Virus record (IMG/VR): IMGVR_UViG_3300035045_000028
Span: 1 to 40,454 of that record
From: a virus
Direction: 5' to 3' (one strand)
Length of the DNA: 40,454 bases
Notes under the pieces: generated by a model
Told to the model about the DNA's origin: nothing
Databases searched by the model: none
The model's input: only the letters and a program-made list of their open reading frames with translations
Made by a program: the position numbers and the translations under genes
Part shown: positions 19,301 to 26,666 of the stretch, in pieces
Numbering within the stretch: the stretch's first letter is position 1
Layout: each line of letters opens with the position of its first letter

Positions 19301-21378
19301 CAAGTCCAAGAATTTTAAGAGGTGATGGCCTATTAGGTGGCGGTGTATTTACAACAAAAGAAGGAGATGTAGCAGGGCCATTTACAAGATACATATGGCG
19401 AACATTAAAAGATCCAATTACAAAATGGCGATCAGAAAGGCCAAAATATACAGGACGTTATTTAGAACTACTTAAAGAAGTAGATTTTGGATCAGATAAA
19501 ATTAATGCTTACGAATTTGATGAGCCTTATTTATTTGGTGACAAAACAGGTAGAGGTAAAATTGAACTTATAGGAGCGTTGTTGCATACAGGTAATTTAA
19601 GCAACAAAACAAAATTATTAGTAGGTAGAGGTTGGGGTAGTTTAAGAGAAGATGGTTCATTAGATAGCACTAAATGGGATGCATTTGAAAAACGTATGCA
19701 AGATGAAGGTTATTTAACAAAAAAAGATTATGAATTTATACAAAAAGTATTTGATTTAAACAAAGAATTATTACCGTTAATACAACAATCACATAGAAAT
19801 GTTTTTGGATATTACTTCAAAGAAGTAGGTACAACTCCTATTGTTAATAGATTTGGAACATTTGAAGGGGGTTATGTACCTGCAAAGCCTGATTATCTTT
19901 TAAATGAAGATTTAAATTTAAATTTAACTTTAGAAGAAGTAAAAGAAGAAATGCGATATTCTGTACCTGCTGTGCCTAGAGGTTTTACAAAAGCAAGAAC
20001 AGAAGTAAATAGACCATTATCTATAAGTTTATTTGATCAAGCAAAACATTTAGACGATGCATTACGTTTTGCTTATGTACAACCTGCTGTTACAGATTTA
20101 TTAAAATTATTTAATGATAAAGAATTTAAGTCTGAATTAAATCGTATTGATAGATTTGCATATAAAAATATGCTTATGCCTTGGCTAGAAAATGCAGCAA
20201 CACAAAGAACATCTATTAAAAGAGATGGAATGGGAATTGGTAATTTAATTGAATATTTTACAAAAAATACAAGTATAAATTATATGTTTATGAGTTTTAA
20301 AAATGCTGCACAACAAGTAACTGGTGCTATACCTGCCATGTTAAACGTAGAAAAAAAATATATGACAGATGCATTTAGAAGATATTTGCGTAATCCAATA
20401 GAAACTATGGATGAAGTAGCAGAAATGTCACCGTTTATGCGTGATCGTCAAATTAATCAAATGTTCGATATACAAAACACCTTAAATGATTTAATTATTA
20501 ATCCAAATAAATATCAAAAAATTCAAAACTTTACAAGAAGAAACGGATATTTTTTACAACAAGCATTTCAAAATTTTGTAGATAGTTTAGTTTGGATAGC
20601 AACATGGAATCAAGTAACAGCTAATGCACCAAAAACTATGACACCACAAGAAATACAAGTAGAAGCTATAGCACAGGCAGATGCAAATGTGCGTAAAACA
20701 CAAGATAGTTTATTACCAGAAGATGTGGCTGCTTATCAAATTGATACACCTTTTGTAAAAGCTGTTGTGCAATTTACAAGTTATTTCAATTCACAAGCAA
20801 ATTTAAATGCGACAAGATACAAAAAAACAGTTAAAGAACTTGGATTTAAAAATAGTAGATTTAGTGGTCAAATATTCTATGCGTTTTTATTTGGTACATT
20901 TTTACCTGCTATTGTTTCTGAAGGTATACAAGAAGCTTTTAGCGGTGGTTTAGTAGATGAAGACGAAGATGGATATTTAGATGAAATTTTAGAATTTATA
21001 TTTTTTTCAAATGCACGATATGCATCAGCTTATATTCCTACAGGCAGTACATTTTTAATGTTGCCTTTTAATTTATTTGATGACAAACCATACAATGATC
21101 GTATAACTATTAGTCCATCAATATCATTAATAAATTCTACTGTGCAAGGAACAACAAGATTTTTTATAAATTTAGCTGACCCTAATAAAGAAGTAAAAGG
21201 TAATGAAGTAAGAAGTATTATTACTCTTATGGGTTTAATAGGTCAAGTACCTACATATCCCTTTGCTAAAGCTATTGGTTTATTACATGACCTTAAAGAT
21301 GGCAGATGGGTTCCAAGAGGGCCAATTGATTTAATTAGAGGTTTAGTGTCTGGTCAAAAAGGTGAAGGCAGAGATTAG
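13333..21378 (+). CDS. Giant internal virion / polyvalent protein (2681 aa)
   Basis: This is the largest gene of the window. In order: a charged helical N-terminus; a Gly/Ala-rich hydrophobic region at about 216-300 that could contact membranes; long helical segments; an ADP-ribosyltransferase-like region at about 1240-1330 (VYHHTNKQAADRI, VYVTTRAITDTGYGDTAVG); a zincin-type metallopeptidase motif HETAH at 1371-1375 within DISTFFHETAHFMLTVMEDL; then long helices to the C-terminus. Phages of this kind often carry such multi-domain ejected proteins in the gp16 position, delivering enzymatic domains into the cell with the DNA. No lytic transglycosylase motif was identified. A second reading frame overlaps it at 16895-17302. 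Confidence 0.82.
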   Translation: MTNIYDQIAKKEKEEKDILELAPSQNIGSSYAPDYNPYDEVSRRREQTANNLVKANLQAVMKKDPEMVGEGLRLAEEIGLDKSFALDSDEAIKLMRERNKQKRLEDLELAKYSPILHRKLTDPTFAAIAYDNISDLQGLEKLFDDFKSIPENVAQGWEKGRLNVRRGKIGTMKLYGNTDENLDFELADINKRLEEIEKDGTGIFEEGFSIIGQYSQTLPDALETGLYTGAASGIAGAALGPGSIFTAKGGFIVGFLGSMAFDSYAIEGGSMYLDLLEEGLDSQTSKNIATGVGLVNAGLEFVGLGQVTAPIRKALIKETTKQITKKLAKPTVKTTLTNFAKNYFLNNMLAESLTEVAQEATNVLGRDLAVALSDTDLELKIASESGRAEIADRLTTTFIRSMQGMALVGLAGSGPVFIGDIQKVRKAKENEVFLNELSTNSSTSVLKKRSATEYGNITQELGNDKGKPFAYVDAQVLVEGMKQQGITMQDIEQVSPNIANQIKELNKSGALVGQDIAIPTGEYAAKLVGTKFEGFLKQHIRWDKDDFSKAESIYFETNRQKLYEEARQITEKQTNKTNKYTESVGKIKTDFEKMLLDTGKFRPKDATNASTFYQSYVITQSDRLGITPDEFVQKYPYKVVGPEQTQVLAQQNINNVNREINNFKQQLKDLGTQPPLPPENARFDESGNPTTAYQNYLNWETKTNELNNQIEELESEREIFTQKAKPQEQGKPVPDSVSQVNKLENSFEFAKSKPFPTNRQFKIELQERVKQAAKKAGIDVNDTSIETEKYLVQSVIDDANFALIENSNAVGWYNEKVTKAKRILSLIHPELATDPVANFAFTWSLANTSNMIKVDKNFELAEIAYRHYKQTGKFPTNIGIGKAAQAINANFKLFNRLIREKEFTNLEEFMKTQHTVKEVKAYTNDKVSGENESEIVYGAAVMGPKIGNGFFANLYGFFEQLTMDRWLIRSWGRLTGTLVLDQRKQANMKRDQLKPLLKALSPKQRKKLQDLIGVKIRMTNLDEVAVAIDNASTDTKTRETMIEIANIKDEPDAEQKIFDILGKPRKGSVRIGIGDEIRKNGISYTKFLDGQKEAPSGAPERRFIRKVFNQALDVLQQNNPDLTMADLQALLWYPEKRLYDSAKLVEAEDTKGYVDDEAPDYANAAVGLAKKFGVSETDIQSTLQEVDLEIQNQSIDRARVDESGERRPDGIQQDNENYRQGRIELESRIDERTGLPLNEDGTVTVYHHTNKQAADRIRKSSELRSAGEPDVYVTTRAITDTGYGDTAVGIRVEPSRLSLDDEFPNGRRDFRLSVGKPRGSIRVDVIDLAEQSKIFSQQQVPSGFDDARGGFDPKTLTAFLNTEADISTFFHETAHFMLTVMEDLVLTGQATPEIQNDFNALLDFWGVESPDAWSKLSLKEKRKYHEAFAYNYEIYLTEKKAAPSVGLQEIFIKFGDYVRKVYRSIVGELNETYKKENGVDLPVLTDEVRAVMDRMIASEDAILQSQQIYAMKPMFETQEQSGMDNATWNEYTKAIQETQDAAIDSLTKASMGQLKWLSRKGKTIERLQNRETRETRKRVMAEETVKAENEPLYKLQKFLKTGEWNNKKNDQFKTAESSKIDIDSLKNLMPFYDMASEIKKLGTGKNGMVGKNGIPVQMVAEMFGFDTAIDMVNGLVDLEPIKTVVTERTEQRMLDEFSNLTDPEQRELQIQEALHNEARARFLAIEFKFLTKTMQPVRFQVAAARQVARDILADKKVGDIKPTQYARASKRAVKDAEKAMREGDNLKIIQAKKAELLHNQLAREAAIIQKQFIKAEKDFKKFFKDTDKKVGEKESRTVEFVNAGQEILSRFGLGPELEAGATFVDKLKNYAPDLYKQLDPIITEAKLLPGRDISDLTYRDFNTLSEIMDSLWYQSRRDKQFKIGEKLVELQAIKDELLPLMREQDDRLSINAGKGKEAGMLQKAILFIEGLKSKVNRVEHWADRLDGSAASPRILRGDGLLGGGVFTTKEGDVAGPFTRYIWRTLKDPITKWRSERPKYTGRYLELLKEVDFGSDKINAYEFDEPYLFGDKTGRGKIELIGALLHTGNLSNKTKLLVGRGWGSLREDGSLDSTKWDAFEKRMQDEGYLTKKDYEFIQKVFDLNKELLPLIQQSHRNVFGYYFKEVGTTPIVNRFGTFEGGYVPAKPDYLLNEDLNLNLTLEEVKEEMRYSVPAVPRGFTKARTEVNRPLSISLFDQAKHLDDALRFAYVQPAVTDLLKLFNDKEFKSELNRIDRFAYKNMLMPWLENAATQRTSIKRDGMGIGNLIEYFTKNTSINYMFMSFKNAAQQVTGAIPAMLNVEKKYMTDAFRRYLRNPIETMDEVAEMSPFMRDRQINQMFDIQNTLNDLIINPNKYQKIQNFTRRNGYFLQQAFQNFVDSLVWIATWNQVTANAPKTMTPQEIQVEAIAQADANVRKTQDSLLPEDVAAYQIDTPFVKAVVQFTSYFNSQANLNATRYKKTVKELGFKNSRFSGQIFYAFLFGTFLPAIVSEGIQEAFSGGLVDEDEDGYLDEILEFIFFSNARYASAYIPTGSTFLMLPFNLFDDKPYNDRITISPSISLINSTVQGTTRFFINLADPNKEVKGNEVRSIITLMGLIGQVPTYPFAKAIGLLHDLKDGRWVPRGPIDLIRGLVSGQKGEGRD
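16883..16888 (+). promoter_or_regulatory. Internal Shine-Dalgarno AGGAGG for overlapping gene
   Basis: AGGAGG lies inside the giant gene, six bases before TTG 16895. It is as strong as any ribosome binding site in the window and is the main evidence that the overlapping frame is translated. Confidence 0.65.
16895..17302 (+). CDS. Overlapping gene inside the giant gene (135 aa)
   Basis: A 135-codon frame, shifted +1 relative to the giant gene, starts at TTG 16895. The product has a charged N-terminus (KFKTRALTEQELMNQEKEDQ), a Thr/Ser/Pro-rich linker (about 48-70) and an acidic, regularly hydrophobic helical C-terminus (LEVLENLMSTLPPELSQIL and LESLEDLFV). Over just this interval the giant frame switches from A/T-ending codons to many C-ending ones (ACC, GTC, TAC, ATC, CTC) and loses TTA leucines, as expected if both frames are constrained. 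No family recognised. An alternative is that this segment was imported with foreign codon use and the frame is incidental. Confidence 0.6.
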   Translation: MKFKTRALTEQELMNQEKEDQMEYNRIMKIIDKDESNLSPELMKELDSPSTKTEQLPSTTTPTNKQQTESESPVNLEVLENLMSTLPPELSQILATVIPQLGSESNLLDLVSMMNSQMDGEISDSQLESLEDLFV

Positions 21379-21380
21379 AG

Positions 21381-21392
21381 GTGTGACCGTAA
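21381..21392 (+). promoter_or_regulatory. Late-arm repeat motif, copy 4
   Basis: GTGTGACCGTAA lies three bases after the giant gene stop and 49 bases before the tail fibre ATG. An AATAAG sequence follows at 21396-21401. This gap separates the ejection protein genes from the receptor-binding genes, so an independent promoter here is sensible. Confidence 0.58.
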
Positions 21393-21441
21393 AGCAATAA
21401 GTTAAAGCTAATCTTAATAAGATAGTAAGAATGTCTAATTA

Positions 21442-24150
21442 ATGACAATAAATTCGACTACAAGAAAAACAAGTAATTTAGTTGGTAATGGTAATACTGC
21501 TATATATCCATTTCAATTTAAAGTTTTTACCGATGCTGATGTTCTTGTTAAAAAATTAGAAACTGCAACAAGTATAGAAACAACATTAACTCTTGGCGAA
21601 AGCAATGATTATATAGTTACACTTAGCGATGACCAAAATGGTAATCCTGGTGGAAGTATTACTTTAAAACAAGGCGGTAATGATTTTAATTTGCCAAGTG
21701 GTTTTCAAGTTGTTATTACTTCTGCTTTAGAACCATTGCAAGGTACAGACCTTACAAACCAAGGTGGTTTTTATCCAGAAGTAATTAATGACGCATTAGA
21801 TAAAGCAACAATTTTACACCAACAACAACAAGACGAATTAAATAGATCTATAAAATTTTCATTAACTAATACTATTGGTAGTTTAGAAATTACAGAAAAT
21901 GCTAACGCTCGTAAAAACAGAGTTTTAGGTTTTGATAATTTAGGTGAATTTGAAATATTAAAAGAACTTGGAACATACCGTGGTGATTGGGCAGCTAGTA
22001 CTGCTTATGCTGTTAGAGATCTTGTTAAAGATACATCAACAAATAATATTTTCTTTTGTAATACAGCACATACATCTTCTGGTTCACAACCACTAACAAC
22101 TAATACTAATTCTGCAAACTGGGATCTTATTGTAGACGCAGCAGCAGCCACAACATCTGCAAACAACGCAGCATCGTCAGCTACAGCAGCAGCAAACTCT
22201 GCAACGGCAGCAGCTAATAGTGCAACAGCAGCAGCATCTTCGGAAAACGCAGCAGCAGCATCAGAGTCAGCAGCATCTACATCAGAAACAAACGCAAATA
22301 CATATAAAAATGCAGCACAAGCAGCACAAATAGCAGCGGAAACTGCATTAGATTCTTTTGATGATAGATATTTAGGTGCTAAACAATCTAATCCTTCGTT
22401 AGACAATGACGGTAATGCGTTAATAGACGGAGCTTTATATTTTAATACAACCTCTAATATTATGAGGGTTTATGACCTTGGTAATACTACATGGTTAGAT
22501 TTAAATATAACTGGTACAAATTTAACTAATACAAATATTGTTGCTGGTTCTATTACTAACGTTAATGCTGTTGGAAATAATATTGCAAACGTTAACGCAG
22601 TAGCTAATAACGAAACTAATATAAATAGTGCAGTATCAAATGCAAGTAATATAAATTCTGCTGTAAGTAATGCATCAAACATAAATACTGTTGCAGGTAT
22701 TAGTGCTAACGTATCAACTGTTGCTGGCATTGCGTCTAATGTTACTACGGTTGCAAACGATCAAGCAGATATAGGAACAGTTGCTGGAATATCAAATGAT
22801 GTAACTACTGTTGCAAATAATAATGCTAATGTTACAACTGTAGCTCAAAATAATAATAACGTAACAACAGTTGCTACTAACAATGCAAATGTAACTACTG
22901 TTGCTAACGATATTGCAAATGTTAATACAACTGCTGGAAGTATAAGTAATGTCAATACAACCGCTGGTTCTATAGCAAGTGTAAACACAGTTGCAAGCAA
23001 TATTACTAATGTTGCAGCAGCAGGTGCAAACGTAGTTGATATAAATAATTTTGCAGATATATATCAAATATCAAATAATCCACCACAATACCGAGCAGAT
23101 AATTCACAATTGCAAGAAGGTGATTTATGGTTTGATAATTCTAATGACAACTTAAGAGTATGGGATGGCACAAATTGGAACATTATAACCCCAGCACAAA
23201 GTGTATTAGACGATATATCTATTGTTTCTGGTGCAATAACTTATGCAGAAGATTTAGGTTTAATAACTGATGCGGTTGCTACAGGTTCTTCAAACGGTTC
23301 ACTAGATATAGTTGCTGATGCATTAGAAGATGAAATAACATTAACAGTTACAGCAGCTACAGGTAAATTTATAATTGATGGTGTTGATAAACCTGCATTA
23401 ACTTTATATAAAGGTTGGACATATACATTTGATGTAAGTGATGCCTCTAACGCTACACATCCATTGCGTTTTTCTAGTGGCGGTAGTGCATACAATACTG
23501 GAGTTACTGTTACTGGAACACAAGGTCAAGCAGGTGCAAAAGTACAATTAGTTGTACCAGAAACACAACCAACTACATTTGCATATTATTGCACACAACA
23601 TAGTGGCATGGGTAACACCATAACTGTTAAAGATGATCCATTAAAAACAGTATCTGATAATGTTACCAATATAGTTGCAGTAGCTAATAACTCATCAAAT
23701 ATTAACGCTGTACAATCTAATGCATCTAACATTAATGCAGCCGTCAGTAACGCAAGTAATATTAACGCTGCCGTTAGCAACGCTACAAATATTACTACTG
23801 TTGCAACTAACTCAACAAATATTAATACAGTAGCTGGTTCAATAGCAAACGTTAATACAGTTAGCGGAAGTATTAATAATGTAAATACATTTGTAAATGT
23901 TTATTCAATTTCAAATAATGCTCCTAATAGCCCAAGCTCTGGTGATCTTTGGTTTGATACAAGTAACAATGTTTTAAAAAATTACAACGGTAGTGCTTGG
24001 ATAGCTATTACTGCTAATTCGGGTATAGCTAACGTTGTTGATGACACGACTCCTCAACTCGGAGGAGATTTGGATGGTCAAAACAACGACCTGACAAACA
24101 TAGGCACTATAAATGGTGCCAATTTACAACTCGATTTTGGTACTATTTAA
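21442..24150 (+). CDS. Tail fibre with T7-type N-terminus and cupredoxin-like domain
   Basis: The 902-aa fibre begins with a T7 gp17-type attachment domain (YPFQFKVFTDADVLVKKL; TDLTNQGGFYPEVINDALDK, residues 1-150). It continues with a CBM5/12-like module (about 183-227), an Ala-rich coiled segment, and many N-[IV]-x-x-V-A repeats typical of beta-stranded shafts. Residues about 633-735 look like a cupredoxin: H673 plus C717, H720 and M723 in YYCTQHSGMG would make a type-1 copper site. Three copies of a (D)LWFD/LYFN...W motif are spread along the chain. It attaches to the nozzle and probably carries the next two proteins. No Shine-Dalgarno is seen. Confidence 0.85.
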   Translation: MTINSTTRKTSNLVGNGNTAIYPFQFKVFTDADVLVKKLETATSIETTLTLGESNDYIVTLSDDQNGNPGGSITLKQGGNDFNLPSGFQVVITSALEPLQGTDLTNQGGFYPEVINDALDKATILHQQQQDELNRSIKFSLTNTIGSLEITENANARKNRVLGFDNLGEFEILKELGTYRGDWAASTAYAVRDLVKDTSTNNIFFCNTAHTSSGSQPLTTNTNSANWDLIVDAAAATTSANNAASSATAAANSATAAANSATAAASSENAAAASESAASTSETNANTYKNAAQAAQIAAETALDSFDDRYLGAKQSNPSLDNDGNALIDGALYFNTTSNIMRVYDLGNTTWLDLNITGTNLTNTNIVAGSITNVNAVGNNIANVNAVANNETNINSAVSNASNINSAVSNASNINTVAGISANVSTVAGIASNVTTVANDQADIGTVAGISNDVTTVANNNANVTTVAQNNNNVTTVATNNANVTTVANDIANVNTTAGSISNVNTTAGSIASVNTVASNITNVAAAGANVVDINNFADIYQISNNPPQYRADNSQLQEGDLWFDNSNDNLRVWDGTNWNIITPAQSVLDDISIVSGAITYAEDLGLITDAVATGSSNGSLDIVADALEDEITLTVTAATGKFIIDGVDKPALTLYKGWTYTFDVSDASNATHPLRFSSGGSAYNTGVTVTGTQGQAGAKVQLVVPETQPTTFAYYCTQHSGMGNTITVKDDPLKTVSDNVTNIVAVANNSSNINAVQSNASNINAAVSNASNINAAVSNATNITTVATNSTNINTVAGSIANVNTVSGSINNVNTFVNVYSISNNAPNSPSSGDLWFDTSNNVLKNYNGSAWIAITANSGIANVVDDTTPQLGGDLDGQNNDLTNIGTINGANLQLDFGTI
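22543..23040 (+). repeat. Imperfect tandem repeats encoding fibre shaft
   Basis: Units of roughly 20-30 bases encoding N-[IV]-x-x-V-A-x steps (for example NVTTVAQNNNNVTTVATNNA) recur through this stretch, and a shorter second block lies at 23666-23890. The units are similar enough at DNA level to allow copy-number change by recombination. They explain the low-complexity reading frames seen on the opposite strand. Confidence 0.8.
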
Positions 24151-25584
24151 ATGGCTAAACTATTAAAACTAAGAAGAGGATCAACCTCAGATCACGGAAG
24201 CTTTACTGGAGCAGAAGGTGAAGTAACTGTAGACACAACTAAAGATACATTAGTTGTACATGACGGCTCAACTGTTGGTGGGCATGAAATGTTAAGAGAA
24301 GATATGTCTAATTTACCAGCAGGTACAATAGACAACGCAGACATTAACGCATCTGCTGCTATACAGGGAACAAAAATTTCTCCCAACTTTGGTAGTCAAA
24401 ACATAACTCTTAATGGACAAATAAATATTGAAACCACAAGCCCAAGAATACATTTGGATGATACTGACAGTGAAGATGACTTTTCTATTTATAACCAGAA
24501 TGGTAATTTTCTAGTATATAATGAAGATGATAATAGGGCCGATATAACTGTTGCTTCAGATGGTCAAATAGATTTTGCTGGAAACGTAGATTGCAACTCA
24601 GGATTAGATGTAACAGGAGATATAACAGTATCGGGAACTGTAGACGGAGTTGATATTAATGCAAGAAATACTTTGTTTGGTGGCTTAACTTCTAGCTCTG
24701 GTGTATTAACTAACGGAGTAACAGCAACAACGCAATCTGCCTCGGATAATTCGACAAAGGTGGCGACAACAGCTTATACAGATACAGCAATATCTAACCT
24801 AGTTGACTCTAGCCCTAGCACATTAAATACATTAAATGAATTAGCTGCTGCACTTGGTGATGACGCTAACTTTTCAACAACAGTTACAAACTCAATAGCA
24901 ACTAAGTTACCTTTGGCTGGTGGTACTTTAACTGGAAATGTAATACATAACGATAATGTAAAAGCTATATTTGGTACTAACTCTGATTTACAAATTTTTC
25001 ACGATGGAAGTTCTCGTATAGACCATGATGGTGCTGGGAGTTTAGTTATAAGGACATTAGGTTCTGGTGAAGATATACAACTATTATCTGCTGATGATAT
25101 TTTTCTAAATCCTCAAGGTGGAAACGATGGTATAAAGATTATTGGTGGAGGGGCAGTAGAAATATATCATAACAACAGTAAACGGTTTGAAACTACAAGT
25201 GGTGGAGTTAGCGTAACTGGAGATATGACCGCTAGTGGTAACGTAACAGCTTACTCTGACGAATCTCTGAAAAAGGATATAAGCACTATTAATAATGCTC
25301 TTAGCATTTGCGGTAAATTGCGTGGTGTTTCTTATAAATGGATAGAAAATGATAAAGCAGATATTGGTGTTGTTGCACAAGAAGTAGAAAAAGTAATACC
25401 AGAAGTTGTAGTTACACAAACAGTTGACGGTAAAGATATTAAATCAGTTGATTACGGAAGAATAGTAGGTGTATTAATAAACGCAATTAATGAACAGCAA
25501 GAGCAATATAATACTATTTTAAATAGCTTTACTGCATCTATACAAGAATTAAGAAGTGAAATAGAAGCACTTAAAGGAGGTTAA
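24151..25584 (+). CDS. Tail fibre protein with S74 intramolecular chaperone
   Basis: The 477-aa protein has an N-terminal KLLKLRRGST...VTVDTTKDTLVVHDG domain common at the start of phage fibre subunits, a repetitive beta-rich middle, and a C-terminal S74 chaperone domain from about residue 369. The S74 signature is SDESLKKDIS, followed by LRGVSYKW and IGVVAQEVEKVIPEVV, ending in a coiled coil. S369 and K374 match the self-cleavage dyad, so the last 109 residues should trim off after trimerisation. It starts directly after the previous stop without a visible ribosome binding site, implying coupled translation. Confidence 0.9.
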   Translation: MAKLLKLRRGSTSDHGSFTGAEGEVTVDTTKDTLVVHDGSTVGGHEMLREDMSNLPAGTIDNADINASAAIQGTKISPNFGSQNITLNGQINIETTSPRIHLDDTDSEDDFSIYNQNGNFLVYNEDDNRADITVASDGQIDFAGNVDCNSGLDVTGDITVSGTVDGVDINARNTLFGGLTSSSGVLTNGVTATTQSASDNSTKVATTAYTDTAISNLVDSSPSTLNTLNELAAALGDDANFSTTVTNSIATKLPLAGGTLTGNVIHNDNVKAIFGTNSDLQIFHDGSSRIDHDGAGSLVIRTLGSGEDIQLLSADDIFLNPQGGNDGIKIIGGGAVEIYHNNSKRFETTSGGVSVTGDMTASGNVTAYSDESLKKDISTINNALSICGKLRGVSYKWIENDKADIGVVAQEVEKVIPEVVVTQTVDGKDIKSVDYGRIVGVLINAINEQQEQYNTILNSFTASIQELRSEIEALKGG

Positions 25585-25586
25585 TA

Positions 25587-26534
25587 ATGGCATTACAAAG
25601 TTCTGGAACAATAACTCTCGCACAAATTGCTTCTGAATTTGGTGATTCTCAACCTCATTCTCTTTCTGAGTTTTATGCTGGAGGTAGTGCAGGGGTAACA
25701 TCAGGAGGAGCACCCAACGTGCCTTCAAGTGGCACTATTTCTATGAGTCAATTTTATAGTGCTGCTAATCAAATTACTGAAACTGCAAGCAATAACCAGA
25801 CTAATATTAATCTTAATAGTGTATTTGGATCTAACTGGGGAGCATCTACACCGAAAGTATATAGCGTACCTAGTGGAGTTAATGTAGGTGGTACAGGTGG
25901 TACACCAGCTATAACTGTAAATTCTGGAATGGGAGGAACATTAACTATTCTTGTTGCTGGAACTGTTACTGGTACAGGTGGATCTGGTGGTTATGGCGGT
26001 AGTGGTGGAGGTTGCAATAATAATCAACCTTATGTTACTAACGGAGGCAATGGCGGTAATGGTGGTAACGGTGGACACGCAATATTAGTTGGCAATGCAA
26101 ATGTTACTGTAACAAACAACGGCACTATTTCTGGTGGTGGTGGAGGAGGAGCAGGTGGAGGCGGTGGTGCTTCTGATATGAACTTCTTCTTCTGTCATAC
26201 TGGTGGTAACGGTGGAGCAGGTGGCAACGGTGCTGGTTGGAACCAAAGCCAAAGTAATGGTGCTGCTGGTGCAAATGGTGGTCTTGTTACCTGGCAAGGT
26301 CAAAACTATCCTAACCCTTATAACAACGCAGGTGGAAGTGGTGGAAACGGTGGTCAATTAGGACAAAATGCTTCTGGTGGTGGAGACGGTGCAAACTCTA
26401 ACGATAGTGGTATATACTTTAAATCTGGAGGTGCTCGTGGTTCTAATGGTACTGCTGGTGCTGCCGTAGCAACTACATCTAATTCAATTTCAGCAGCTAT
26501 AGGTGGAAGTGGTACATATAATGGTTCTACTTAA
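25587..26534 (+). CDS. Glycine-rich tail tip adhesin
   Basis: The 315-aa protein has an N-terminal part with two short repeats (SSGTITLAQIASEF and SSGTISMSQFYSA, about 5-18 and 47-59), common in phage tail tip proteins. The rest is dominated by Gly-rich tracts (NGGNGGNGGNGGHA, GGGGGGAGGGGGAS) split by short variable loops. This resembles polyglycine-II sandwich adhesins such as gp38 of T-even phages, where loops between the Gly runs contact the receptor. It has a strong AAGGAGG site and directly follows the S74 fibre gene, the expected place for a fibre-tip adhesin. The fold is inferred from composition. Confidence 0.75.
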   Translation: MALQSSGTITLAQIASEFGDSQPHSLSEFYAGGSAGVTSGGAPNVPSSGTISMSQFYSAANQITETASNNQTNINLNSVFGSNWGASTPKVYSVPSGVNVGGTGGTPAITVNSGMGGTLTILVAGTVTGTGGSGGYGGSGGGCNNNQPYVTNGGNGGNGGNGGHAILVGNANVTVTNNGTISGGGGGGAGGGGGASDMNFFFCHTGGNGGAGGNGAGWNQSQSNGAAGANGGLVTWQGQNYPNPYNNAGGSGGNGGQLGQNASGGGDGANSNDSGIYFKSGGARGSNGTAGAAVATTSNSISAAIGGSGTYNGST

Positions 26535-26564
26535 TTGTTATTTATTTTTCCGTGTAATTGTCTA

Positions 26565-26584
26565 GTCACTAAACTCATAGTGAC
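26565..26584. other. Perfect 7-bp inverted repeat in a gene gap
   Basis: GTCACTA (26565-26571) and TAGTGAC (26578-26584) flank a six-base AACTCA loop. No T-run follows; an AGAGGAG site comes instead at 26590-26596, so it may be an operator or a translation-control hairpin rather than a terminator. The rest of the gap (26535-26666) is AT-rich with nothing else clear except a GTGTAATTG at 26552 that weakly resembles the late motif. Confidence 0.5.
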
Positions 26585-26666
26585 GTAAAGAGGAGATAAG
26601 GTTAATATTAATATAAAACAAAGTACACTACTAAATGCTAGTGCTTTTATTACGGCCAGTTTTACC

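Noticed and set aside
22543-23040. CRISPR-like spacing of short repeats
   Set aside because: The repeats are in frame within the fibre gene, imperfect and lack unique spacers of constant length.
22005-23067. Long minus-strand open frames opposite the tail fibre gene
   Set aside because: They arise from the repetitive Ala/Asn/Val codons of the fibre shaft; their translations are low complexity and lack ribosome binding sites.
21442-26534. Diversity-generating retroelement, considered because the capsid genes resemble those of BPP-1
   Set aside because: No reverse transcriptase gene and no template/variable repeat pair was seen in or near the tail genes.
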